Positions 10,624 through 19,397 of a DNA stretch of 30,034 nucleotides are shown one piece after another. The stretch lies in NCBI GenBank assembly GCA_015499985.1, contig JAAAUF010000512.1:1-30034 (forward strand). Direction: 5' to 3'. The position numbers and the translations under genes are program-made. This DNA is from Haplosporangium gracile (lineage: Eukaryota; Mortierellomycota; Mortierellomycetes; Mortierellales; Mortierellaceae). The first letter of the stretch is position 1; each line of letters opens with the position of its first letter. The notes beneath the pieces are model-generated. The model was not told where the DNA came from, ran no database searches, and saw only the letters and a program-made list of their open reading frames with translations.

Positions 10624-13600
10624 CTAATCCCAGATGTAGTGTACAGTAACAACGCACTTAGGAGCCTTTCTAAGAACTCCCGACTCGAATGGAATCCGAC
10701 TTGCTGGTTGCTTCTTCTTTCCATACCAGGTCTCCTTTGGCGCCTCATGACACTCGACATAAAGTGTTGTCAAGTGAGCTCCCGCCTGTGGGATGCGATC
10801 GACAATGACCTTCAACAGGTTCGCCGGAAGCCGTGATGACTCGATCCGCACAGACTTAAGGCTAGGAAAAGTCATGACTGTCAGAATGTCGCTCCACTGC
10901 GAGTGACCGATATTGAGCAAGCCGACAAAGTAAACGGACTGCAGCTTCTTGGACGTGACCATCCATCGCACCCATGTCGTGAACCACCCGCTTGTTTGGA
11001 TGTTTCGCAGGGAGACTGATCGCAAGACGGGCCAACTGGGTGGCGCGTCGCTAATACTGTCGCCCAGGCTGCTGATGTCTTCCAGGTCGAGTTCGCATGT
11101 GCGGTCCGCGACCTTGGAGATGAAATGGAGCCTTGCTTGTAGCTTGGTCTTGTTCAGGGGTTCGCTTCCATTCCAGTGGATCTTGAGCTCGGCCTCTTTA
11201 GAGAACTGGCAGATGGTTTCCTCCAGATCGTGTAAGGTCTGAGGGCTGAGGCCATGGATGGAGATGGACAGGTATCGAAGGCGGTTCAGATTGTCAATAG
11301 TGAGGTTCTGAAGAACCACGGCATCCGCATCCGAGAACTTGTTGCAGAGGAGCTTGGGTGGAAGCTGATTAAAGTACCGAGTGAGTGCAAAGTCGAACAG
11401 TTCATCCGCTTGGACAATGTTGAAGTACCCGATTTGAGGGTTGCAAACGTCGGGAATGTCGATGACGTTGCCCTTGTCGGTCATGAACTTCAATCTAGCG
11501 CCTGGGATCGAAATGGTCTTGTGGACAAGGTTAAGGATCTCAAACAGAGCTGGGGCTCCGTTTTCCAGCGGGGTTGCTCCAGCAAGATGTGCAACCATGT
11601 CGAATCCAGTCAGCCTTGCTCCGAGGCTCGATAAGATGTAGTCATTGCAGTTCCGTGTCCAAGATCCAGATAGGCGGACACATACAACCTTGTATTCATC
11701 CAAGAACCCACTGAGGCGCATTAATCCTAGGCAGCTGAGCTTGGAGACGTCAAGGTTGAGCTCCCTCAGTCGCACGGTTCCACTAGTTTGCGAAAAATGA
11801 TCCTGGAGGGCCATGAACTGCTTGTCCGTCACCTGGGATGGAGACGCGTCATAGGCAGGAACCAAGCCGAACAGAGAAAAGGTGTTCCATAAACCCAGGC
11901 GTCGTTCTTCCCCTGGTAGCATCTTGATCGTCGTGGATGTTGTAGAGTCATTGACGTCTGCTATGAGGAGCTCGCTCTCTCCGTGGTGGAGGCAAAGAGT
12001 CTCGAGACTGGATTGAGTTCCGACGGCATCCTTAACTTGTTGGAAGAAGGAGCAGAATCTGTTGACAGGGCAATGGAGGTCCAACCGAGCGAGGCACTGG
12101 GACTGGGTGATGATAGATTCGAGCGCAGGCCAAGGCCAGTCACCGTCGACTGCCATGACCGTGAGTCGTTCGATCCTGTCCATCCAAGCCGCAACAATGC
12201 TCAGTTCAGACGCGTGGACGGTTGCGGCCATCGTTTCGATGGATCCTCTGTTAAGACTGAACTCGATTCGTTCTCCACGCTGTGTGGTGATTTCGATCGT
12301 CGTCAGTTGAGGGAATGTCTCGGTGAGTTTACGAGCCATATCGTATCCTTGCATGACTGTGCTGCTGCAGAGTCGTAACCGTGACAGATCGGGCGCCTTG
12401 TCCAGCAGTCCGAGCAGCCGCTGCCTGCTCTTCTCGTTCTCCCATCTGAAAGATACTCGATCCAGGGTAAGACTGTGGGCCAGGCATTGCTTGTACTCGT
12501 ACGCCTCCAGAACGTCTGAAACTCCCTTAATGGAAAGATTCCTAAAGGGCCCCGGCATGCCCACCTTCTCGAGTTCGAGAAGTTTTAAGAGTTGAGCGAC
12601 TCCAGCGACCTTTCGCACAACGCCCAAGAAGACATAGTTGCCATCAGGAATGTCAATGTTGAAGGACAGGCTCAAAACTTGGGAAAACTTCATGTGCTGT
12701 CGTAGTGTTCGGATTTGCTCTGTCGTTGGGCCGAAGTCCAAAGTGATGTCGAGTTCCTGGATAAGACTGTCCTTCCCTATCAACTTGAAAAATTTCACAG
12801 CGTTGTCGGATGAAAGTCGCACTGTGACCAGTCCTCGTTTTTCGTTCAGGATACCTCGAAAGGTCCCGATTGTATGTTGGAGCACTTCCAAGTTGCTCTC
12901 CTTGGCGTTCTCCCGAACATGTTGGGCGCAGACCCACTTAGTCTTGTAGCCGGGCGCCAGAATCCGGTGCAGGTTGCCTAGGGTTTGGTTTTCGTCCTTT
13001 CGAATCAGGAACGACTCAACGGCTCGGAGGTCGGGACCGTCAAGAATCTGGCAGTGTTTCGCGTCGACAGTATCGTCGGTTGCCTTGAGGACCTCTTGGA
13101 GATGGTTGGCAATATACTTGATCCTGGGCAGACAGTTGTCGTCGGTAGCCTTGAGGGCCTTCTGGATATCGGATGGCAGCTTGGACGCGTTGAGGATAGC
13201 TGGGAAGAACGCGCCACCGATGGTTGCGAGCGTCTGGATGGCCTCAAGAAGCCTCATCATGTGCTTGCCATACTTTTGAATGAACTCCCGTGGTGCCCGG
13301 ATCTCGTACCCTTCGTGATGGGCAAAGTGCATCTTGTGAGAGACCCCTCCATCAATAGTCGAAGCAGCAGCAGCAACAGAATCGCCGCATTCGCAAAGGA
13401 AGAAGAGTCGATAGGAACGGTAGATCATCTTGGAAGGATTGTACTTTGACAAAGTGTTGGGAACGACGATGAACAACCTTGGGATCGAGTGGTTGGGGAG
13501 GTCGAAAAGGGCTCGAATACCGGACGTGCCATTCAGAAGTAGCTCATCGATCTTCGCCTGGCTCTTCCCGTGCTGATCCATATTCTCGGCGTGGTTCACT

Positions 13601-14040
13601 TTAAGGACACGCAGGATCTCTTCAGTGTCTGCTCTTGGCTCGTATTCGCGTTGGACGATGATCTCTGCAGGGTGCCGTGCCTTGATTCGTAGCGGCATTA
13701 GACTGAAATGATATGCGGCGTTTGAAAGAAGGCAAAAAAAGAAAAAAAAGTCAGTACAGGGACAATTTATGTGTGTAGCATTGTCATCAAAAACTAATTC
13801 TACCAAAAGGGGGGAAACATACATTTGGCCATTGGAGCTCCGTTGGAAGTCGAGACCATCTCCCCTAACGATTGCCAGCTTGATATGGGGAAATTGCTCT
13901 TTGATATCGTTCCACTGGACAACACGTTCCCATCCATTGACTTGGTCGGTGCGAATTTCGACTTGCTTTTGCTCATCGGTGTCGAGTAAACGGACAGCCT
14001 GGAATCGTTGCTGTGGCTGTTGCTGTGGTGCTCTTGCCAT
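10624..14040 (-). CDS. Intact modular protein: N-terminal domain, Cys/His-rich FLCEC core and long leucine-rich region; 2 exons, 1098 aa
   Basis: Exons 14040-13823 and 13702-10624; intron 13822-13703 (GTATGT...TTTCAG), phase 2. Unspliced, the frame is also open, giving 1138 aa. Residues 14-92 (AVRLLDTDEQKQVEI, VVQWNDIKEQFPHIK) resemble the N-terminal domain common in Mortierella modular proteins. Residues about 135-335 form a core with FLCECG (C176, C178), HKMHFAHHEGYE (H195, H198, H201, H202) and WVCAQH (C331, H334). Residues about 365-1050 hold degenerate leucine-rich repeats (LSRLRLCSST, VRLRELNLDVSKL, RLRYLSISIHGLS). No signal peptide or membrane helix. The layout suggests a recognition or effector-like protein, but its function is unknown to me. 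It is flanked by two decayed paralogues. TATATAAA lies about 150 bp upstream. Identity as an intact gene is firm; family naming is from memory. Confidence 0.85.
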   Translation of the reverse strand: MARAPQQQPQQRFQAVRLLDTDEQKQVEIRTDQVNGWERVVQWNDIKEQFPHIKLAIVRGDGLDFQRSSNGQMYVSPLLVELVFDDNATHINCPCTDFFFFFCLLSNAAYHFSLMPLRIKARHPAEIIVQREYEPRADTEEILRVLKVNHAENMDQHGKSQAKIDELLLNGTSGIRALFDLPNHSIPRLFIVVPNTLSKYNPSKMIYRSYRLFFLCECGDSVAAAASTIDGGVSHKMHFAHHEGYEIRAPREFIQKYGKHMMRLLEAIQTLATIGGAFFPAILNASKLPSDIQKALKATDDNCLPRIKYIANHLQEVLKATDDTVDAKHCQILDGPDLRAVESFLIRKDENQTLGNLHRILAPGYKTKWVCAQHVRENAKESNLEVLQHTIGTFRGILNEKRGLVTVRLSSDNAVKFFKLIGKDSLIQELDITLDFGPTTEQIRTLRQHMKFSQVLSLSFNIDIPDGNYVFLGVVRKVAGVAQLLKLLELEKVGMPGPFRNLSIKGVSDVLEAYEYKQCLAHSLTLDRVSFRWENEKSRQRLLGLLDKAPDLSRLRLCSSTVMQGYDMARKLTETFPQLTTIEITTQRGERIEFSLNRGSIETMAATVHASELSIVAAWMDRIERLTVMAVDGDWPWPALESIITQSQCLARLDLHCPVNRFCSFFQQVKDAVGTQSSLETLCLHHGESELLIADVNDSTTSTTIKMLPGEERRLGLWNTFSLFGLVPAYDASPSQVTDKQFMALQDHFSQTSGTVRLRELNLDVSKLSCLGLMRLSGFLDEYKVVCVRLSGSWTRNCNDYILSSLGARLTGFDMVAHLAGATPLENGAPALFEILNLVHKTISIPGARLKFMTDKGNVIDIPDVCNPQIGYFNIVQADELFDFALTRYFNQLPPKLLCNKFSDADAVVLQNLTIDNLNRLRYLSISIHGLSPQTLHDLEETICQFSKEAELKIHWNGSEPLNKTKLQARLHFISKVADRTCELDLEDISSLGDSISDAPPSWPVLRSVSLRNIQTSGWFTTWVRWMVTSKKLQSVYFVGLLNIGHSQWSDILTVMTFPSLKSVRIESSRLPANLLKVIVDRIPQAGAHLTTLYVECHEAPKETWYGKKKQPASRIPFESGVLRKAPKCVVTVHYIWD

Positions 14041-14192
14041 GCTGTTGTTTGATGTTTGTTTTTGGATGGTTGATGGAAAGTTGTTAGCGGGGAGGAAAGT
14101 CTGAGGGAGAGGAAGAGAGTTGTGTGTGTATGAATGAAATGCGGAGGAGGTGAGCTTTACAGGGCGTTGAAGAGATAAAGGGGTCGTAGAAA

Positions 14193-14200
14193 TTTATATA
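14193..14200 (-). promoter_or_regulatory. TATATAAA element upstream of the intact family member
   Basis: The coding strand reads TATATAAA at 14200-14193, about 155 bp from the start codon. The following CAAAATGT and the purine-rich block ending GGGGGAAAGAATG (about 14260-14282) are also found upstream of the 16604 pseudogene, so this promoter segment was duplicated with the gene. A second TATATAAA lies at 14343-14336. Confidence 0.45.
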
Positions 14201-14700
14201 TGCAAAATGTGCTTGGGAAAATGTATGATATTGAAAGGGGAAAGTAACAGAAGATTGAATAGGGGGAGGGGGAAAGAATGTATGAGGACGAAGAAGAGGG
14301 AGAAGAAGAAGAAAAAGAGAAACATGGGGCCAATGTTTATATAGTTAGTGTCTGAAAGTCGACGGTTGAAGATGGCGAAGTTGGTGAAGATGGAAGCGAG
14401 GCGATCAGGAAGGTGAAACGGGTGGCGGGAGAGGGAACGGCCAGTTGCCCTGAACAGGGGCCCCCTTCCCATTGTACACCCGACAACGACCTTTCCTCTT
14501 TTTTGTTTCCTTTTTTTTCCTTTCTCTCCTTTCTCTCCTTTCTCTCCTTAATTTCCTTATTATCCAATATCCCAAGAAATGCAATTTACCGCTAGCCCGC
14601 CAGGACCGGGTGGAATGATAATCATTCCATCCCAGTTTTACGCTTGCGCTATGGTCAGACAACACAGGGACGGAACACACGTACCCATAGATGATATGAG

Positions 14701-15008
14701 GGTACCTTTTTGTTTTGTTTTTTTTGTACTGTACGGTCATGCGGTCTTTTTTTTTTTCTTTTTTCTTTTTTCTTGGTTTTTTTGCCAGGCAAAAATGTAA
14801 GTAAATTGTCTTTATTTTTTAATGCCTCGTCAGCCGTTTGTGCCCTTCATGCTTTTTTGTGAACTGGCGAAGCAAAAACCAAAAAGACAAGAAACAAAAA
14901 AAAAAAGATTATCAACTCACTCACCATCACTGTTGCCATGTCCCCTGTCTCTTTATAGCCCGCTTGCATTGCTTGGCATGCATAAATATCGCCACCCTTG
15001 CGTGACCT
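14701..15008. repeat. Dispersed direct repeat, copy B
   Basis: Partner of 9969-10250 in the same orientation. It sits 660 bp upstream of the intact gene's start, whereas copy A almost touches the truncated paralogue. The roughly 700 bp between repeat and coding start is therefore missing in the copy A locus, consistent with a deletion that also removed the first 37 or so codons there. The T tracts differ in length and base substitutions are scattered. Confidence 0.8.
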
Positions 15009-15574
15009 CGCTACAAAACCCTATCCCCGCCCTATGCATAATCGAGGATGCAGCACCGTTGTTCAATATCCTAGAGTTTGGTGCTCGATCCGTGGTTTGG
15101 TCCCCCTACGCCTTTCCCCGTCCTTGCGCCTCTATCTCCGTAATTGATGCGTGTTTAAGTCAACATTGACAATAAAGAAGAAAAAAAAAGAAGGTGTGTT
15201 TGGAGTATGGTGGAGGGAGATGGTGGTGGGTGGAAGTAGGGTGAAGAGTGGAAGAGAAAAAAGTAAAACAGCATAACAAGTAGTTTTTTTTGGCCTTGAT
15301 TTTGATAAACCCCCCCCCCCCGACAGTCGGAATCTTTGTTGATCGCACATACTGCGCAATTTGGTCCGACAGGGCACAAAGAACAAAAAGAAAAGGCATT
15401 CGACGCGACGTAACGCGAAAACACGAACTCATGCAAAGTCAGACAACACAGCATTTATTACATTGTTATCACAACCGTTTCTCTGTTTTTAAATGAAAAA
15501 AGATGTAACAAGGTACACTATAGATAGGACTCAGAAAAGCACCTCATCTCGCTTTTCTTTGATTCAATTGTAAT
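15009..15574. other. Spacer with a C12 homopolymer
   Basis: No gene seen between repeat copy B and the 3' end of the internally deleted paralogue. It contains a run of twelve C at 15310-15321 and several A/T-rich tracts. Short frames on the minus strand (15132-15454) are poly-Phe/Leu low-complexity translations. Confidence 0.45.
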
Positions 15575-16604
15575 CTATAGTAACACTGCACTATGGAACC
15601 TTCTCTCAAACCAACTCCTGAAAGTCTATCCGTTCATTTGGCCTTTTTCTTCCTCCTAAACCAGTCCTTCTTCGGTATCTCATCACACTCTACCACAATT
15701 CTACTCAAACACACGCTAGCTCGCGGGATCCGATCTACCAACGTCAGCAACAGATCCACTGGAAGATGTGAGAACGAGGTCTGAAGTGACTCGAGTTCCG
15801 CAAAATTCATCTCCTCCAGAATGTTTCTCCACTGTGTGCGCTCGACCATCTTCAGACCCACCATGCACACCATCCGGAGTCGTTTGGACGTAATCATCAA
15901 CTGGATCCATGTCGAGAGCCAAGATGTGACGCAAATGTTCCTCAAAGAAACTGATCTCCAAGCGGGTCAATTAGTGGTTTGCAGGTGGCTGTCTGGGTTG
16001 CCGATGTTGCCGAGGTCGAGTTGGTTTGTCCGATAGGCGACCTCGGAGAAGAAAAAAAACCTTGCCATCACTTCATGCCAGCTTTGATCCTCGTCTCCGT
16101 TCCGCTCAATCCTGATATCGATATCTGGATGCAGGCTGCAGACCATTTTCCTTAGTTCATCTATGCTATTGGCATTGAGGCCCTTGATAGAAAGGGAGAG
16201 GTATCGAAGGCGGGAAGGGTCTCGGGATATGCGCCTCTGAAGGATCGGGACATCTGCGTCAGAGAATTCCTTGTGGCAAAGGAGCTTGAATGGGAGGCGG
16301 CCAAAGGAAAAGAATTATTAATTAATACATGCTGTGTGCATCTAAGGCTATCGGCAAGAAGCAAACCGCTTTTTTATATGAAACGGATATACATACGTTT
16401 GCTTGTTAAATCCCGTACAAAGTCAAGCTCATTTCCTGCAAAAATTGCCATCACAGTATTGGGGAATTGCTTCTCGATGTCGCTCCAGTAGACGATGGAT
16501 GTCCGTTCTTGGTCTGTATGGATTTGGACTTGCTTGAACCCCTTGGTTTTAAATAACCGCACAGCTTGGAGCTGTTGTTGTTGTTATTACTGTTTGTTTG
16601 CCAT
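15575..16604 (-). pseudogene. Internally deleted paralogue of the 1098-aa protein
   Basis: Exon 1 begins at ATG 16604 and aligns with residues 1-72 of the intact protein (QAVRLFKTKGFKQVQIHTDQ, YWSDIEKQFPN). Codons 6 and 7 are TAA-TAA (16589-16584) inside the CAA/CAG glutamine run. A GTATGT donor follows at about 16388. From about 16318 the sequence aligns with the last fifth of the intact protein (LPFKLLCHKEFSDAD, RLRYLSLSIKGLN, then WRNILEEMNFAELESL and IPRASVCLSRIVVECDE). Roughly 2.3 kb of coding sequence, including the FLCEC core and most leucine-rich repeats, is missing. A further TGA lies at 15967-15969 and the frame ends at TGA 15634-15636, earlier than in the intact copy. Nucleotide similarity continues to about 15575. 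Confidence 0.78.
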
Positions 16605-17270
16605 GTTGTTTGAGTTACTGATGAATGTCGGCCGTGAACAAGAGGAAAGTTGGCGAAAGGGTTATGATGATGTGTGGACGAACGAGTAGAAAGTAGGTCT
16701 TACAGGGCTTTAGAGAAGTGAAAAAATGAGTTGTGAGAAAATGAATATGTGCAAAATGTACGTGGAATAGAGAGGAGATATATGGATGGCTGGCGGAGGA
16801 GAGTGGAGTGGAGAAAGGGGGAAAGAATGAAGTGGATAGATAGGAGGTATAGGCAAGTGAGAAAATGACGGCGAACAAAAAGAAATAAAAGTGAATATTT
16901 ATATATGTGTGTAAAACTGACATGTAGATGAATGAAGGTGGCGAAGACGACTCTTTCGCTTTCTTAGGCCGCACTCACCCATTCTCATCGTGCTATAGAG
17001 GTTCAAACATACCGCAAGCACACACTACAAACACACACAGCAAAATCGCTCACTCACCGTTTGCACTCAAGAATTTTGTCTGTTCAGTTTATGTGGCTAT
17101 TTTTGTGTAAACAGGCAAAAAGGGTAAACAAGCAAACCCTTTTTTGTGCCATTTGTCAAAGGGGATAGAAAAACGTTGCTTTTTTGCTTTGCATCGAGCT
17201 CTTTTAACTACTTTCATTGTGTGTCCAATGCTCCACAAAATTATTTTTATTTCGCTGCCCTTTTGGAGTA
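16605..17270. other. Spacer carrying the duplicated promoter of the deleted paralogue
   Basis: No gene seen. The stretch 16735-16830 parallels the promoter of the intact family member (TGCAAAATGT, then GGGGGAAAGAATG). The coding strand reads TATATAAA at 16905-16898. The part nearest 17270 should be the 3' untranslated end of the SANT gene. Low-complexity frames here are not genes. Confidence 0.45.
16898..16905 (-). promoter_or_regulatory. TATATAAA element upstream of the deleted paralogue
   Basis: TATATAAA on the minus strand, about 295 bp upstream of ATG 16604. It corresponds to the distal TATATAAA (14343-14336) of the intact gene in position and context. The gene it serves is a pseudogene, so any activity would give a non-coding or truncated transcript. 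Confidence 0.35.
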
Positions 17271-19397
17271 CTATGCCAACATAACCTCATCAGGTTGCTG
17301 CTGTCGATAGCCCATTGCTGTATGCAGTTGTTGTTGTTGTTGTTGCTGTTGTTGTTGCAGCAGCAGCTGTTGTTGCTGTTGAGAGATCAAATACCACCGC
17401 CGCTTGCACTGGTCCTTCGACACCACAGGGTTACACCCCATCAACGATGAGATCATTGTCCAATTAACCTTGCTCTGGCTCGGAACGTGTTCTCGCACAA
17501 GATCCTGCAGCCGTCTTGTCAATGGCTCTGTCCACGTCATCGGCATCATTCTTTCTGAGGGCCCCCATTCACCGGATAGAGTGACATCGGATCCGTGGCA
17601 GCCATGTCCGTATCTACTGATAGAGGTCATGCTTGACACTGAGGCTGATTTCCGGTGTTGGTAGGGTCGACTGGCTGTTGTTGTGGAGGAGGGAGTATAG
17701 GTGCGAGGGTTAGAGCCGATGGTCATTTCCTCAGTCAAGGTGTAAAGAGCAGTTGTTGGCGAGGATAGGTCCATTGTATCGATGTCGACGGTCGATGTCC
17801 TTTGACGATGGGTTGTGCCTGTGGAACCATCCTTGGAGATGTTGACACGGAGGGATGTCGACTTCACAGAGGACAGGGAAGAGTTTCGACGGTGATGCGA
17901 TAACGTCTTGCGAGGAGTGACCGCCGATCCGGGTCCTGCTGTCATCGTCATCATCCCTGACGTCCCTCCTCCTCCTCCTCCTCCTCCTCCTCCATTACTC
18001 CCAGCAGCGCCCACTACGGCGCCTCCTGATCCTGGCCCTGACCCTGACAATCCTCCTGACCCAGACTGCTGTGCCAACTCCGCCTCACGCGTCTCCAAAA
18101 GCTCCCACATAATTGATATCCCTCCCCTAGACCTCTCAGGTAAATACTTTTCCTGGATTTGCCCCCAAGAAGGTCCAAACTCCTGATATCCTCTCTTCAA
18201 CAACAGAATCTCATCTTCAGTCCCCATCCTCCGCCTCATAATCTCCCACTTGTTCTTGCACTGTTTTCGAGTAAACGCGTTGCCCATCTGTGCAGCGACC
18301 CAGACCCAGTTGATACGGTAGGCGCCCGGGAAGTAGACTTCGACGAGGTTCTTAAGAGCCTCGGATTGCTCGGGTGTCCAAACTCGGACCATCCTTGCTG
18401 GGCGGGTTGTGGATGTAGTGGAGGAGCAGCTGGCGGTTGAGCGGTGGCCTTGTTGGTGTTGGGTATGCGGTTGTTGGTGTTGGGTATGCGGTTGTTGGTG
18501 ATGGTAGGGTTGCGGGCAGTTGGATTGTTGGTCGTGTTGCTGGAGTTGTTGTTGCTGTTGCTGCAGGTGGTCTTCGTAGTCCTCATATCCTTCGTCATAC
18601 TCATCTTCTTGTTCATTAAGAGGGGGAGGAGGAGGAGGAGGAAGAGGGCGTCGTTGGTCCAGGAGAGATTGTTTCAATTGCTGCTGTTGCTGTAGTTGCT
18701 GTAGTTGTTGATGTTGTTGATGAGCAGCGGCTGCTGCTTTGGCCATACCAAAGAGACTCGCAAGGTTCTCCTGCGAGGAATGTGTGGACTGTGCGGCAGA
18801 GGAGGTGGCTGTGAGGGCAGGGGTCAACAGCGTAACATCACTCATAACACGAGTGCCCTGTGCCTGTGCCTGTGCCTGTTCGCTATTATCGCTGTTATCA
18901 TCCACCAAAAGCTCACCACTATACATCCCTTCATCTTCTTCATCCTCGTTTTCATCATCATCTTCCATATAATCCTCATACTCTGAATCGGGGATCTCAG
19001 CATACAATCGATTGTACTCTTCCTCGATCTCAGAACACGAACGATCAAGGTTCATCCGAGTCTTGACCTCCCCCCACCGACCAAACAGTTTAAGTCGCTC
19101 CACAGCAACATACAAAGATTCCTGTTCGGCGTTTGTCCAGGGTCGTCGGATAAGCGATCTGCGCTTGAGAGATGGTTGGAGTCTTAGCTGCTCATCATCG
19201 TCGTCGTCATTAAGGTTGTCACGGTCGGTGTCTATTGGTGATGAAGCGGTGGTGGTGCTCGAGTCTGGGTAGGGATATTGTTGAGGGTAGGGTATACAGA
19301 AGGTGGAAGAGAGTCGCTTCATATGGGATCTGTGGTTCGAGGGTGGAGGAGGGAGAGAAGGTGAGATTGTGATGGTCGTGGGTGTGTCTGTTTCCAT
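17271..19397 (-). CDS. Protein with four Myb/SANT-like repeats and poly-Q tracts, 708 aa, no intron
   Basis: Start is the ATG at 19397 (METDTPTTIT). The open frame upstream has no ATG and is low complexity. Four tryptophan-containing repeats are visible: about 84-134 (RRPWTNAEQESLYVAVERL, GRWGEVKTRM), 339-385 (VWTPEQSEALKNLVEVYF, WVWVAAQM, KQCKNKW), 393-436 (DEILLLKRGYQEFG, SWGQIQEKY) and 619-670 (TWTEPLTRRLQDLVREH, INDEX-like VNWTMISSLMG, KDQCKRRW). Such repeats bind DNA or chromatin, so a nuclear regulator is likely. Repeats 2 and 3 are adjacent; the others are separated by acidic (140-172), Gln-rich (225-320), Gly-rich (446-479) and Ser/Thr-rich linkers. The C-terminus holds a Q-run (673-690). 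It diverges from the bZIP gene across 2.2 kb. Target genes and orthologue are not identified. Confidence 0.85.
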   Translation of the reverse strand: METDTPTTITISPSLPPPPSNHRSHMKRLSSTFCIPYPQQYPYPDSSTTTASSPIDTDRDNLNDDDDDEQLRLQPSLKRRSLIRRPWTNAEQESLYVAVERLKLFGRWGEVKTRMNLDRSCSEIEEEYNRLYAEIPDSEYEDYMEDDDENEDEEDEGMYSGELLVDDNSDNSEQAQAQAQGTRVMSDVTLLTPALTATSSAAQSTHSSQENLASLFGMAKAAAAAHQQHQQLQQLQQQQQLKQSLLDQRRPLPPPPPPPLNEQEDEYDEGYEDYEDHLQQQQQQLQQHDQQSNCPQPYHHQQPHTQHQQPHTQHQQGHRSTASCSSTTSTTRPARMVRVWTPEQSEALKNLVEVYFPGAYRINWVWVAAQMGNAFTRKQCKNKWEIMRRRMGTEDEILLLKRGYQEFGPSWGQIQEKYLPERSRGGISIMWELLETREAELAQQSGSGGLSGSGPGSGGAVVGAAGSNGGGGGGGGGGTSGMMTMTAGPGSAVTPRKTLSHHRRNSSLSSVKSTSLRVNISKDGSTGTTHRQRTSTVDIDTMDLSSPTTALYTLTEEMTIGSNPRTYTPSSTTTASRPYQHRKSASVSSMTSISRYGHGCHGSDVTLSGEWGPSERMMPMTWTEPLTRRLQDLVREHVPSQSKVNWTMISSLMGCNPVVSKDQCKRRWYLISQQQQQLLLQQQQQQQQQQLHTAMGYRQQQPDEVMLA
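17325..17381. repeat. CAA/CAG trinucleotide repeat encoding poly-Q
   Basis: On the coding strand this is an imperfect CAG/CAA run giving the near-C-terminal glutamine tract of the SANT protein. A mixture of CAA and CAG is expected to lower slippage compared with a pure run. Length variation between strains is likely. Confidence 0.8.
17965..17993. repeat. CCT/GGA trinucleotide repeat encoding poly-Gly
   Basis: A nearly pure CCT run on the plus strand, GGA on the coding strand. It encodes the glycine stretch at about residues 469-478 of the SANT protein, between repeats 3 and 4. Confidence 0.8.
18451..18503. repeat. 21-bp in-frame tandem repeat
   Basis: Two full 21-bp units and a partial third encode a seven-residue His/Gln/Pro/Thr repeat (QQPHTQH twice, then QQGH) in the linker before the second SANT-like repeat. 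The unit is a multiple of three, so copy-number change keeps the frame. Confidence 0.8.

Noticed and set aside
9969..15008. Pair of direct repeats as ends of a mobile element around the intact gene
   Set aside because: The repeats flank about 4.5 kb, but no polymerase, integrase, transposase, primer site or target duplication is visible, and each sits upstream of a family member. Gene duplication explains them better.
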